Positions 1-9,756 of a stretch of 64,000 nucleotides of DNA are shown one piece after another. The stretch lies in NCBI GenBank assembly GCA_026708685.1, contig JAPOUL010000117.1:62001-126000 (forward strand). Direction: 5' to 3'. The DNA is from Bacteroidota bacterium (GTDB lineage Bacteria > Bacteroidota > Rhodothermia > Rhodothermales > Bin80). A program made the position numbers and the translations under genes. How positions within the stretch are numbered: the first letter of the stretch is position 1; every line of letters starts with the position of its first letter. The notes beneath the pieces were generated by a model. It was not told where the DNA came from. It searched no databases and was given only the letters and a program-made list of their open reading frames with translations.

Positions 1-2656
1 TATACGCTGGATTCTGCCGCCCTAACGCATTGAGAAGATCTAACCGAATCTGAAAAGTCCGGGCAAATGAATTACGGGCGATGACTGCAATCCCAATATC
101 TAACTGGCTAAATGGAGCAAGGTGGTGTCCTGTGGCCGTAGGGTCGTCAAATGAATAGTCATCAAATTCCGCCGCATATTCAATGTCTGAACCCAGTAAG
201 TCATAGTAGGCACGTTTATAGGCCCACTTGCGCCCCCAAGCCCCATGCCATCGGAACATGCCTTCAATCGCTGGTATCGGAGTCCACATGGCCTTGACCT
301 GAAATTGTTGAGGAACATTCCAGGGAACCGGGAGCAGGGTAGGTTCCTGACCACGAAACGTATACTTCCTTGTGGATTCACTGCGTTCAAATCGCAGTGC
401 GAAGTCCAAATGCTCGGTGAGGTAGCGAAGTTCAAGAGAAGTTCCATAGACGAGACCAGTGGTAGGGGTAACGAATTCATCAATCCGAGTAATTGAAGTA
501 GAATCCACCTCCTGACTCCACAGATTTGAGTAGTCAATTTGGTTCAGATTGCGCTGGATTTTATGATAGTATTCCAGTCCGAACTGCCAGTGATTCCATA
601 GCTGCGCAGACAGATCAATACTGTAATGATGAGAAAGTGGGGGAGATAGAGTGTCGTCTACGGGCAACCAGAATCGCGAGGAGGGGACGATACTGCTTGG
701 GCTGATGGTTGCAATTTCAAACTGATTCAAAAATTGATGATAGACCCCGGTCGATAATCGGAGGGAGACACCATAGCCATCCTGATAAAGGGATCTCAGT
801 AGAAGGGCAACTCGAGGTTCAGCATGCCAGTCGCGACTGATATCAAGCCATGTGAGGCGAAGCCCAGCAGTTATTTCGGCCCATGGTGTCGGATGAAACA
901 CCTGCTGGAGGAATCCAGATGAGATCTGGGATTTTCGCTCATGGTCAAGGATCCGCGGGAAAACATGCAAAATTCGGAAGTGATGTTGAACCCAGGAAAG
1001 GTTTATCCCCGCCTGAAATTGCCCCCAGCCGTGGTTGTAGCGTACCGACAGATCAAGATCGTTATTGGAGAGACCATTTTCATCACTGGTTTCAATGGAG
1101 TTGTACCGATACAAGTTAAACGCAGCATGAACACTATTTTGACGGTCAAGTCCTCCATAGTTGTGAGAAAAATAGTATTCTCCTTTTCGCCAGGAAATGC
1201 GCCAACTCAACCGATCCGTGAGGGACTGATCAAAATACAATCGGATGCTCCGATTTGTCCATGAGTGACGATCGGGAGGAACGATGCGTGATTCGGAATT
1301 CAGAGGAGCGGTTCGTAGCCGTCCCTCAAATTCACTGTTACCCGAATAGATGGAGGCACCAATCTCATCTCCACCATCCAACTCCAGTTTTGCGGCAGCA
1401 TGAAGGTCATTGAAGCCTATATTCGGGAGGGTTGGTGCAGAAATGGGCTGCAGCCTGCTGACCAGATTATTGTAGCCTTGCTGAAATACACGCTTGAGAG
1501 GATAGATACTGGCCACCATCAGAAATTGATCGGGGCGATTCCATTCTCGCAGTAAATCATTCACGCTTTCGCTACGTAGACTGCTCCACCAGTGGTTCCA
1601 GATACTGGTTCTAAATGCCCCAACCATAGAAAGATGACTGCCTCCAAAATCCATCTTTGAAGTTGCCCGCGCGTTCAGAGAAATGGGATCTAATTGAACC
1701 TCCAAGGCCTTGTCGGAGGTTATGGAGTGTTCAGCACTGATGATGCCAGCGAGATAGCTTCCATGTTCAGCATGAAAGCCAGCTTTTCTGACGGTTACCG
1801 TTTCAATGGCCAGAGGGTTAAAGATTCCAAATAAACCGAGATGTATCGGTTCATAGACGATACTGCCATCCAGCGTAAACTGATGCTCACCGAGTCCACT
1901 GCCCTGGATGTGAATGTCACTGGTACTGACATCAATATAGAGGCCTGCAATATCGGACAGATTACGTACAACATCTGGGGTACCAAGGCCAATCACCTGC
2001 CTTAGCTGTTCGCTTTCCCTAATATCCATCTGATAGGGGCGTTCTAGGATTGAGACGTTAAAGTCATCAAGTAAAGCCGTCGCAGTGACTTCTACAGGAC
2101 GTTGCTCAATGACCCACTCTGAAAGGGAAACATTGAGCGTGTGGATAGAATCAGCGATGAGATCAAGGGTAGGATTCTGCGTGAGGTATCCTACATGGCT
2201 GATCCGTATACTAGCGGGGGAGATTGCAGGGGCAGATAGGATGAATTGACCTTGAAGATCTGAGGTCGTGCCGATGGAGGTACCCTCCAGTGAAATATGT
2301 GCCCCTCGCAGTGGTGAACCCGTCTGTTGCGATTGGATACGACCGACCAGTGTAGACACCTGTACGACTTCGGGCTGAAGAAAAAAAGTGCCACTAGAAT
2401 GACGGAAGTAGGTCACACCCGTCCCTTCAAGCAAATTCGTTAAGTCAGATTCTGGCGTGTCAGCAGTGGATTGGGACCACTGAGTAGAGCGGTCTGTCAG
2501 TGTCGTGGAAGCATAGGAAACGTCAACGCCCCAAATGGTCTGGAATTGCTTGACAGCAACAATCAAGGATTGGGTGGACGACTGTGCGGTCGACTCTGAT
2601 AGATTGGCAAACGATGCTACACACAGAAGCGTCGCACAACAGATGAGAATGCGCAC
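1..2656 (-). CDS. TonB-dependent receptor with N-terminal STN signalling domain (C-terminus beyond window)
   Basis: One open frame of 885 codons runs off the window start, so the end of the beta-barrel is missing. The GTG start at 2656 follows an in-frame TAG 12 bases upstream and begins a signal peptide ending near TAQS. Visible order: STN (secretin/TonB short N-terminal) domain at about residues 25-95, a carboxypeptidase-regulatory-like beta-sandwich at about 105-180 (VGRIQSQQTGSPLRGAHISL), plug domain at about 215-330 (DVVRNLSDIAGLYIDVS) and barrel. It lies in the outer membrane and imports a ligand using TonB energy. In known Fec-type systems the STN domain contacts the FecR protein, and the two genes upstream are fecR- and sigma-like, so this is probably the sensor-receptor of that cassette. 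The ligand (siderophore, sugar or other) cannot be read from the sequence. The gene lies 62 bases after fecR. Confidence 0.9.
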   Translation of the reverse strand, partial: MRILICCATLLCVASFANLSESTAQSSTQSLIVAVKQFQTIWGVDVSYASTTLTDRSTQWSQSTADTPESDLTNLLEGTGVTYFRHSSGTFFLQPEVVQVSTLVGRIQSQQTGSPLRGAHISLEGTSIGTTSDLQGQFILSAPAISPASIRISHVGYLTQNPTLDLIADSIHTLNVSLSEWVIEQRPVEVTATALLDDFNVSILERPYQMDIRESEQLRQVIGLGTPDVVRNLSDIAGLYIDVSTSDIHIQGSGLGEHQFTLDGSIVYEPIHLGLFGIFNPLAIETVTVRKAGFHAEHGSYLAGIISAEHSITSDKALEVQLDPISLNARATSKMDFGGSHLSMVGAFRTSIWNHWWSSLRSESVNDLLREWNRPDQFLMVASIYPLKRVFQQGYNNLVSRLQPISAPTLPNIGFNDLHAAAKLELDGGDEIGASIYSGNSEFEGRLRTAPLNSESRIVPPDRHSWTNRSIRLYFDQSLTDRLSWRISWRKGEYYFSHNYGGLDRQNSVHAAFNLYRYNSIETSDENGLSNNDLDLSVRYNHGWGQFQAGINLSWVQHHFRILHVFPRILDHERKSQISSGFLQQVFHPTPWAEITAGLRLTWLDISRDWHAEPRVALLLRSLYQDGYGVSLRLSTGVYHQFLNQFEIATISPSSIVPSSRFWLPVDDTLSPPLSHHYSIDLSAQLWNHWQFGLEYYHKIQRNLNQIDYSNLWSQEVDSTSITRIDEFVTPTTGLVYGTSLELRYLTEHLDFALRFERSESTRKYTFRGQEPTLLPVPWNVPQQFQVKAMWTPIPAIEGMFRWHGAWGRKWAYKRAYYDLLGSDIEYAAEFDDYSFDDPTATGHHLAPFSQLDIGIAVIARNSFARTFQIRLDLLNALGRQNPAY

Positions 2657-2718
2657 GGACTCGGACTATTCAGCCAATGTATACAATGGCTTTAAACGCA
2701 CAAGTATACAAATATATC

Positions 2719-3669
2719 CTAGCGGGGTGACAGGCGGAAACCGTCAGGAACGGTCACATATTCACAGTGGAGTCCACAGATATCCTGAATAATATCTTCA
2801 GCACTCTCAGGAGACTGCTTTAGGATACCGATAGAGAGTGACCGAAGGGCAGGGGAGTCAATGTGAATATTGACATTGTAGCGACGCTCAATTTCTTTGA
2901 CGACGTTGCCGAGAGGTTGGCCAGAAAACTTAAAGCCGCCATCAATCCATAGATAGGGAACGGATTCATCATCGGAGAGTGTTTCAACCAACGGTGTCAT
3001 TCCATGTGATCGGATGCGAGCAGATTCTCCAGCACCAATGGTGACGGCTAGATTGGAATCCGATCGCGGAGTAACGCGGACTTGTCCAGTTTTGACGATA
3101 ACTCCCGTAGAGGGCTGAAGCTCATCGGGCCACGATCGTACATTAAATGAGGTTCCCAAAACCTCTGTAGTAGCATCGAACGAATGTACGAAAAATGGAA
3201 TGGGCTGATGTTCAACATTCAGGAAAATTTCTCCTTCATGCAAGGTTAATTCACGAGATGCTTCGCCAAAATTCTTACGATATTCAATATGGGAGCCACT
3301 GTTAAGGATAATTTGACTGCCATCGGGTAACTGGTGGGTGAGCTGCTCACCCAGCGGAGCAACAATGGTAGTGGGTTGTTGCGTAAGTAGAACGCCTATA
3401 CAAAGGATCAACGCGATACATGCTGCAATGGGAAGAGAAGTTCTCCAAGTGATGATGCGGAGGATTGCAGGTTTAGATGATTGATGAATGTGACTCCACA
3501 TCTGTTCACTTCCATGCTCAAAATCATATGAAGATGGTTCATCAGCATAATAACTGCTAGCAAGCTCCCAGACTCTGAGCGTATCAGGGATTTCGGAATA
3601 CTCCAAATGCTCAAGAATTTCGTCGGGCAGACGCGAGTTATGATCGGTGTTCATGATGCTGAATATCAT
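2719..3669 (-). CDS. FecR-family anti-sigma factor / sigma regulator
   Basis: A 316-residue inner-membrane protein that relays a signal from the STN-type receptor to the ECF sigma factor. The N-terminal cytoplasmic part (about 1-75) would bind sigma. A single membrane segment lies at about 78-97 (SLPIAACIALILCIGVLL). The periplasmic FecR domain follows at about 105-215 (LPDGSQIILNSGSHIEYRKN, then EVLGTSFNVRSWPD), with a small STN-like C-terminal domain at about 245-316. The reading frame overlaps the end of the sigma gene by 32 bases from the first ATG (3669), or by 17 from a second ATG at 3654; both starts are plausible. The overlap suggests translational coupling, so sigma and regulator are made together. 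The family assignment is secure; the signal is unknown. Confidence 0.9.
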   Translation of the reverse strand: MIFSIMNTDHNSRLPDEILEHLEYSEIPDTLRVWELASSYYADEPSSYDFEHGSEQMWSHIHQSSKPAILRIITWRTSLPIAACIALILCIGVLLTQQPTTIVAPLGEQLTHQLPDGSQIILNSGSHIEYRKNFGEASRELTLHEGEIFLNVEHQPIPFFVHSFDATTEVLGTSFNVRSWPDELQPSTGVIVKTGQVRVTPRSDSNLAVTIGAGESARIRSHGMTPLVETLSDDESVPYLWIDGGFKFSGQPLGNVVKEIERRYNVNIHIDSPALRSLSIGILKQSPESAEDIIQDICGLHCEYVTVPDGFRLSPR

Positions 3670-4261
3670 CTTGCAATGCCTGCAGTTTGCCGCGAAGGTC
3701 TCGGAGAGCTAGCATTACATGGGTGTTCACTGTGCGAGGGGTGAGATTCATGATCTGAGCAATTTCGGCATGGGTGAGTTTCTCAAAACGGCTAAGCTTG
3801 AATGCCTGTCTCCGTCGGGGTGGCAGATCATCAATCCACTGCTTGACATGCTGTTCAAGGATGTCAAAGTCAAATTGCTCATCAGGGCCAGGGTCTTTTT
3901 CAACGATCTGTTCATCAGCAGTTAGTCCGTCGGAATAGTGAGAGTCTCTGAAGAAGTTGAGTGCCTTGTTTCGGACCATGGTGTACATGAACGCCAACAA
4001 CGACTTGTTAGGGTCCAGCGTTGCACGCTTGTCCCATAAGGTGACAAAAGCGTCCTGCACAATGTCTCGTGAAATGTCTTCATCTTTGGTATATCTCCAA
4101 CAGAACCGAATCAGAGTCACATGAGTAAGTTCAAACAACTCTCGGAAAGCATCTCTATCAGATTCAGACAACCGTTTTGTCAGTTGCGAAACCTTCTGTG
4201 ATAAAGAAGTGTCCTTCGTATTTTTGTCACTCAGTTTTGTTGGATTTTTAGTCCCTTTCAT
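3638..4261 (-). CDS. ECF RNA polymerase sigma factor (FecI-like)
   Basis: About 207 residues from the ATG at 4261. A TTG at 4285 would add eight residues but is less likely. Region 2 is visible at about 35-105 (DISRDIVQDAFVTLWDKR, core binding and -10 recognition) and region 4 at about 140-195 (helix-turn-helix LTHAEIAQIMNLTPRTVNTH, -35 recognition). There is no region 1 or 3, as expected for ECF sigma factors. The gene is directly followed by, and overlaps, the fecR-like gene and then an STN-domain TonB receptor, the standard arrangement for Bacteroidota surface-signalling cassettes. It probably directs transcription of the receptor and itself. About 170 bases separate it from the nucleoside transporter upstream, enough room for its own promoter, though I could not identify one with confidence. 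Confidence 0.93.
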   Translation of the reverse strand: MKGTKNPTKLSDKNTKDTSLSQKVSQLTKRLSESDRDAFRELFELTHVTLIRFCWRYTKDEDISRDIVQDAFVTLWDKRATLDPNKSLLAFMYTMVRNKALNFFRDSHYSDGLTADEQIVEKDPGPDEQFDFDILEQHVKQWIDDLPPRRRQAFKLSRFEKLTHAEIAQIMNLTPRTVNTHVMLALRDLRGKLQALQDDIQHHEHRS

Positions 4262-4434
4262 GGTGTACACCTGGATTGAAATCAATAACGAATCTTGATG
4301 TAAAAAATTTTATTTACACGTACAATGAATATTTATCAAACACATCCTATCTTCTAAAAAATTAAGATGTTAACAGTGATAAGTTAAATATTTGGTTTAA
4401 CATAATCAAGCAGATTGAGGGGACGATTGGAGCT

Positions 4435-5787
4435 CTAAGCAAGGACACCAGCCAATGTTGCAGTCATCAGGTTGGCCAGTGTGCCTACGAGAACTGCCTT
4501 GACACCTAACTCAGCAATCAGAGGACGTTGGTTGGGTGCGAGCGGCCCGATTCCACCCAACTGAATTGCAATGGATGAAAAATTTGCAAACCCACACAGT
4601 GCGAATGTAGCCATTGTAATGGATTTCTGGGAGATGGCACCTGCCTGCATGGTATCAGCAAGCTGGAGGTAAGCAACAAATTCATTCGCGACAATTTTAT
4701 AGCCAAGCATGGATCCTACTTCAATGATATCCTGACTCGGAATTCCAATGGCCCAAGCGATGGGTGCGAGGCACCACCCAAGGATTTTGCCCAGCGTTAA
4801 CTCAGCACCGAACATGCTCCCACTCCAACCTAAGAAAAAGTCAATCATGGCTAACAGTGCAATGAACGCCAACAAAATAGCGGAGATATTTAAAACCAAC
4901 TGAAGTCCATCACGGGCCCCGGTTGCGGCAGCATCAATGACATTTTTTGAGTCGGTGATTTTGGGGAGCTCAACCCGCCCTAATGTCATCGGCTGATCGG
5001 TTTCCGGGACGATGATCTTACTAAGGATGATCGCGGCGGGGGCAGCCATGAGGCTTGCTCCCAGTAAGTGCTCGGCGAATTTAAGTTGAGACATATCCAA
5101 CGGAATACCTTGCATAGCAGCATAAGGCACAGCTAAAAAAGCAATATACGCTGCCATGACACCGCCAGCCATGGTGGACATACCAGCACTCATGAGGGTC
5201 ATGACCTCGGAGCGCGTCATGTTCTCCAGATAAGGTCGAATGACCAAGGGTGCCTCAGTTTGACCGACAAAGATGTTGGCCGCCACCGTTAGAGATTCGG
5301 CTCCACTTGACTTGAGGAATTTTACAGCAATCCGTGCCATGAACTTGACAATCCACTGCATCACGCCAAGATGATACAGGACGGCCATCAGGGATGCAAA
5401 GAAAATAATGGTTGGTAGAACTTGGAAGGCGATCGCTGTTCCCCAACTCTGACCGACAACAAGGGGGGTGCCAGATTCCATGTTACCACTTGGAGGAATA
5501 GCGATATCGCCAAGCACAAATCTGGCTCCTTCGGTGGTGAATTGCAAGATTGCCACGAAAAAGGAGCCAATGCCAGAAAACATCAGTTTTGGCCAACCTA
5601 ATGGTGCAAAGAGGTCTCCCAAGGCATCTCCCTGCAGGACGAACACAGCGATCAGGATTTGGGCAAAAATTCCAATGACGATCAAACGCCAATTTGTGAG
5701 ACGTCGATTTTCAGAGAAAAGCAACGCCGTTGCAATGACAGTTGCAAGTCCAATCAGCGCACGGCCGATAGAAACAGCAAAATCCAT
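4435..5787 (-). CDS. Concentrative nucleoside transporter (CNT / NupC family)
   Basis: A 450-residue multi-pass inner-membrane protein starting at ATG 5787 (MDFAVSIGRALIGL). The in-frame TTG at 5808 is less convincing. CNT family hallmarks are clear: VGQTEAPLVIRPY near the middle, the following SAGMSTMAGGVMAAY, and CGFANFSSIAIQLGGIGPLA near the C-terminus, each contacting nucleoside or cation in solved CNT structures. It imports nucleosides driven by a sodium or proton gradient; which cation is not determined here. It stands alone, upstream of the sigma/FecR cassette on the same strand and divergent from the helicase gene. The length fits bacterial CNTs (about 400-450). Confidence 0.93.
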   Translation of the reverse strand: MDFAVSIGRALIGLATVIATALLFSENRRLTNWRLIVIGIFAQILIAVFVLQGDALGDLFAPLGWPKLMFSGIGSFFVAILQFTTEGARFVLGDIAIPPSGNMESGTPLVVGQSWGTAIAFQVLPTIIFFASLMAVLYHLGVMQWIVKFMARIAVKFLKSSGAESLTVAANIFVGQTEAPLVIRPYLENMTRSEVMTLMSAGMSTMAGGVMAAYIAFLAVPYAAMQGIPLDMSQLKFAEHLLGASLMAAPAAIILSKIIVPETDQPMTLGRVELPKITDSKNVIDAAATGARDGLQLVLNISAILLAFIALLAMIDFFLGWSGSMFGAELTLGKILGWCLAPIAWAIGIPSQDIIEVGSMLGYKIVANEFVAYLQLADTMQAGAISQKSITMATFALCGFANFSSIAIQLGGIGPLAPNQRPLIAELGVKAVLVGTLANLMTATLAGVLA

Positions 5788-6081
5788 TTTATAGTGGGTT
5801 GATGACAAATAGTAGTGAGATCAAGCGATCGTCCTGATGAGGTTGATCCATGAAAGTAAGAATATCCTCCCAGATCTTTCATATCCTGATGAGGACTTTA
5901 TGTAAAGTTACGGCAAAACCGACAAGTCAAAGGAGATTGTACGAGTGAACAACAAGAGAAGGGGAGGGGATACCCATTATGAGTTCATGTTGATGAGTGA
6001 TCTTCATCATGGATTCATCTACAACTTAACTTGTATAAGGTGATCCTATTCTTTTTCTAAAACACTTTCGTATCGTACTTG

Positions 6082-8370
6082 ATGGTCAAAAATGATTATA
6101 GTCCTATTCTTGCTGGTCTGAATGATCGGCAGTCAGAAGCCGTCCAAACGACCAAGGGCCCTGTGCTGGTTGTTGCTGGCCCAGGATCAGGTAAAACCCG
6201 TGTCCTGACCTGCAGAATTGCATGGCTATTAGCAAGTCAAGAAGCAGAACCGTATCAAATTCTTGCTCTGACATTCACCAATAAGGCTGCCCGCGAAATG
6301 AATGAACGCGTCAAAAAACTCCTTCCGAAAGGGATGACAAAAGGTATGTGGATTGGCACATTTCATTCTCTGATGGCACGATTGCTACGAGTAGAAGCTG
6401 GACATCTTGGATTTACTTCAGATTTTACGATCTATGATACCGATGACTGCGAACGCCTTCTCAAACAACTGATTCAAGACGATGCCAAATCCGATCCAAA
6501 GAAAATCAAGCCTCGGGGGGTTCATTACTATATTTCTATGGCTAAAAATAAGTGGCTTTCTTCCCATGAAATGAAGTCGGATGCCAAAAGTCCAGCCGCC
6601 AAGGCAGCAGCTCGACTCTATAAGCCGTATGCTGAAGCACTTCTTCATTCCAACGCACTAGATTTTGATGATTTGTTATTGAAGCCTCTGGAGCTTTTTC
6701 AAGACGTTCCTGATGTGCTCCAGAAATACCAAGGAAAATGGTCGCATATTCTGATTGATGAATATCAGGACACCAATCATGTGCAGTATCTGTTGGCACA
6801 GCAGCTGTCAGGAGCACATCGAAATTTATGTGTTGTCGGTGATGATGCCCAGAGTATTTATTCATTCAGGGGGGCCAATATCCAGAATATCATGTCCTTT
6901 GAGAAGGACTTTCCTGAAGCGAAAATCGTCCGGCTGGAAGAGAATTATCGATCAACTACTCGGATCCTTGATGCGGCGGATTCACTGATCTCCAATAATG
7001 TGGATCGGATTGAAAAGAAGCTATGGACGGATAACGGCATAGGGACACTCATCAAACCAATTGAGGCATCCAATGGCATTGAGGAGGCCTTAAAAACGAT
7101 TCGAAAGATAAGAACAGAAGTCAACATTGGCCGTCTCAACTATAAAGATTTTGCGATTCTCTATAGGACGAACGAGCAAAGCCGAAGATTTGAAGATGCT
7201 CTTCGTAAAGTTCGCATTCCTTATCGATTGGTTGGGGGGATTTCATTTTATCAACGTAGAGAAATCAGAGATGCCATTTCTTACCTGAGACTCTTGGTCA
7301 ACCCGAATGATCTATCCAGCTTCAAGCGGGTTGTCAACTATCCAACCAGAGGAATTGGGCCCAAGTCTCAACAGATCATCATGGAATATGCCAGACAGGA
7401 AGGCTATACCTTGAGACATGCACTGAATGAAGTGGACTTCATTCATATCCCCCAAAAAGCGAAAGATTCACTACGCGAATTTGCAAGCCTCATTCAGTCT
7501 CATACCAAGAAGATGCGATACAACCAAAGTCCAAGTAAAATAGTAGCCTCTCTTTTTCGAGAATCTGGATTCTTTGGAGAATTAGAAAGCGATGAAACGC
7601 AAACTGGGCAGCGACGGTTGGAGAATGTTCATCAGCTCATCAGCGGACTCAAGGAGTATGAAGAAGCTGATGAGTCCAATTCATTGAGTCGATATTTGCA
7701 GAGAATTTCACTGATGACCAATGCAGACGAGAATGATGCATCCGATAATAAGGTCACGCTAATGACGCTTCATGCATCCAAGGGGCTGGAGTTTCCCGTG
7801 GTCTTCATTGTAGGGGTGGAAGATGGAATCCTCCCGTTAATACGGAATGAGAGGATTACCATTGAAGAGATAGAAGAAGAACGAAGGCTCTTTTATGTTG
7901 GGATTACCAGAGCAAAGTCTCAGCTATATATTTGCTGGGCTAATCAGCGAACCCGATATGGAAATGATCCCAAACAATGTGTTCCAAGTCGTTTTATTAA
8001 CGAACTCAAGCTTTCAAATATAAAAACGTCCTCCCGCAAGCACAACAACATGGATCAACATGTGAAGGTTCAAGCATCATACAAGGTATCAGGGCATCCA
8101 TCTCAGACGACTAAGAGAACCACTGGAAGAACGGCCCATCGCACTCAATCCACAAGATCCCGTCCTGTAGCAGATTCTCTGGACCCAATCAAGAAAAAAG
8201 ATCTTTCAAGTATTCAGGCCAAGGCCGTTGTGAGGCACAAGGATTATGGCTTTGGGTTCATTATTGAAACGGAGGGGGAGGGGGATAACAAAGCGGTCAC
8301 GGTTGATTTTGGAGTGCGGGGCAAGAAGAAGCTTCGCGTGAAATTTGCTCCGATGGAAATCATTGCTTAG
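6082..8370 (+). CDS. pcrA: ATP-dependent DNA helicase, UvrD/PcrA/Rep family
   Basis: A 762-residue superfamily 1A helicase with all core motifs: Walker A AGPGSGKT (residues 32-39), Ia LTFTNKAAREM, II DEYQDTN, III GDDAQSIYSFRGA, IV LEENYRST, V TLHASKGLEFPVVF and VI EERRLFYVGITRAK. The C-terminal about 45 residues form the Tudor-like domain typical of PcrA, which binds RNA polymerase. It acts 3'-5' in repair and replication-fork processing. I use the ATG at 6082; a TTG lies immediately before it. PcrA is favoured over Rep by the C-terminal domain. It is the first gene of a plus-strand run and is followed after 62 bases by the DUF4268 gene. Confidence 0.93.
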   Translation: MVKNDYSPILAGLNDRQSEAVQTTKGPVLVVAGPGSGKTRVLTCRIAWLLASQEAEPYQILALTFTNKAAREMNERVKKLLPKGMTKGMWIGTFHSLMARLLRVEAGHLGFTSDFTIYDTDDCERLLKQLIQDDAKSDPKKIKPRGVHYYISMAKNKWLSSHEMKSDAKSPAAKAAARLYKPYAEALLHSNALDFDDLLLKPLELFQDVPDVLQKYQGKWSHILIDEYQDTNHVQYLLAQQLSGAHRNLCVVGDDAQSIYSFRGANIQNIMSFEKDFPEAKIVRLEENYRSTTRILDAADSLISNNVDRIEKKLWTDNGIGTLIKPIEASNGIEEALKTIRKIRTEVNIGRLNYKDFAILYRTNEQSRRFEDALRKVRIPYRLVGGISFYQRREIRDAISYLRLLVNPNDLSSFKRVVNYPTRGIGPKSQQIIMEYARQEGYTLRHALNEVDFIHIPQKAKDSLREFASLIQSHTKKMRYNQSPSKIVASLFRESGFFGELESDETQTGQRRLENVHQLISGLKEYEEADESNSLSRYLQRISLMTNADENDASDNKVTLMTLHASKGLEFPVVFIVGVEDGILPLIRNERITIEEIEEERRLFYVGITRAKSQLYICWANQRTRYGNDPKQCVPSRFINELKLSNIKTSSRKHNNMDQHVKVQASYKVSGHPSQTTKRTTGRTAHRTQSTRSRPVADSLDPIKKKDLSSIQAKAVVRHKDYGFGFIIETEGEGDNKAVTVDFGVRGKKKLRVKFAPMEIIA

Positions 8371-8431
8371 AGAGAAACATCTGATGCGGGATGAATGTAC
8401 TCATTGATTTAATGGATTAAATTCAAACATC

Positions 8432-9388
8432 ATGTCGAAAATCCACATGCTTCGTCAAGTGAATCTCCGAAAGGTCTGGAGTCACGAAGCGTACAAGTTT
8501 ACCCCATGGCTGGCAGAGCACATTTCCGATCTGGGGAAGTCATTGAATCTGCAATTTGAGCATGTAGAGACCGAGAAGACATTACCCCACAATGCGGGTC
8601 GTGTAGATATCATTGCTCGACAAGTGCCATCTGATGAAGTCGTGGTAATTGAGAATCAATTTGGAGTATCCGATGATTCTCATTGCCTCAGATTGATAGG
8701 ATATGCAGCCAATGCTGATGCGAGCATCATCATATGGGTGGCGGAGGAGTTCACTCAGTATCATGTAAGCATTCTTGAGTGGCTCAACGAGTCTGATGAT
8801 GTCAGTGTCTATGCGGTAAAGGTGGTTGCCTATCATATAGGCGAAGAGTTCGCTGTTGATTTCCAAACGGTCGTTTCCCCACCTGAATCACCAACTGCGA
8901 CATCTGATTCTGGGCATAAAACGAAGACCATGCCTACCTTATGTGCAGAATTCTATCGCCCGATTAAAGGTCGTTTAATTCAGAGAGGAATTGAACCCAT
9001 TGGAAAAGGTGGATGGAGAGGTCGGTGGAGGTCGTTTCACTCTTGGCTTCCCAATGCATGTTATGCAACCAGAGCCGAAGACGGTAAAGCCCAAGTGTTT
9101 TTATCTATTGGAAATCGTAAGCGATTCAAGAAATTATTGAAATATCAAGATGAGATTGATAGCAGGTTACCCAGTATTGTGATATGGACAGAAAAAGACG
9201 ATGACGGTGATTACGAGTGGCATCGAATCATTGTTCAATGTGATCATTCATTCAGTCTGACAGCCCCAGAGCAAGAACTGGAAATTACTCGTCAATGGAT
9301 GGTAGAAAATCTGGTCTTACTGCGTGATGTGCTTCAGCCTTACCTTGATCAAATCAGAGAAGAGGAGAAGACATCAGCAAATTCATAA
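8432..9388 (+). CDS. DUF4268 domain protein with PD-(D/E)XK-like nuclease fold
   Basis: 318 residues in two parts. The N-terminal half has the layout of DUF4268-family proteins: RKVWSHEAYKFTPWLAEHI, then a restriction-nuclease-like core with GRVDIIARQ (metal-binding Asp) and VVIENQF, in which the usual E-x-K is E-N-Q, followed by HCLRLIGYAA. A linker of about 30 residues separates this from a C-terminal DUF4268-type domain (about 165-310). Members are found singly and beside restriction or defence genes; biochemical roles are poorly defined. I infer a nuclease or DNA-end-associated function, possibly repair-linked given the upstream helicase gene, but co-transcription is unproven. The E-x-Q variant is a normal feature of this group rather than proof of inactivity. 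Confidence 0.75.
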   Translation: MSKIHMLRQVNLRKVWSHEAYKFTPWLAEHISDLGKSLNLQFEHVETEKTLPHNAGRVDIIARQVPSDEVVVIENQFGVSDDSHCLRLIGYAANADASIIIWVAEEFTQYHVSILEWLNESDDVSVYAVKVVAYHIGEEFAVDFQTVVSPPESPTATSDSGHKTKTMPTLCAEFYRPIKGRLIQRGIEPIGKGGWRGRWRSFHSWLPNACYATRAEDGKAQVFLSIGNRKRFKKLLKYQDEIDSRLPSIVIWTEKDDDGDYEWHRIIVQCDHSFSLTAPEQELEITRQWMVENLVLLRDVLQPYLDQIREEEKTSANS

Positions 9389-9756
9389 TCATTGCCCGAG
9401 TGTACCACCACATTTCATTGGACTGCTCAAGTTTGAAAATAGGTCTACTGGATGCGGCTCAATCAAATACTCCAAAAGAGCCATCAAGATAGCATTCTCA
9501 AGACTGTAGCTACTGGGATACGTTTGTATCAAATCTTTTGGATTTCCGTGTCCATGTGAGATTTGGATTTTGGGTCATTGTTGTATCTCTATGACATACC
9601 CATGAAATGACTCATCCATAAATACTTCGGAATCACGAATGATATGACATTGCAAATCTACCTGATGAGATGCAAAATCATGGAGACCATCAATCATGAA
9701 CCAAGATGGAACCATTGAGTTGACTTAGGTCATTGTTCATCAATCAACCTGTTTTT
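9389..9756. other. Intergenic region without recognised gene
   Basis: About 370 bases between the DUF4268 gene and acs. No credible reading frame, hairpin-plus-T-run or RNA gene was seen. The acs promoter presumably lies here, but no clear TTTG/TANNTTTG pair was found. Confidence 0.5.

Noticed and set aside
245-1264. Plus-strand reading frames opposite the first TonB receptor
   Set aside because: The minus strand carries one unbroken 885-codon receptor frame with clear domains. The opposite frames have no family resemblance.
9324-9509. 61-codon frame overlapping the end of the DUF4268 gene
   Set aside because: Out-of-frame overlap and no recognisable protein features.
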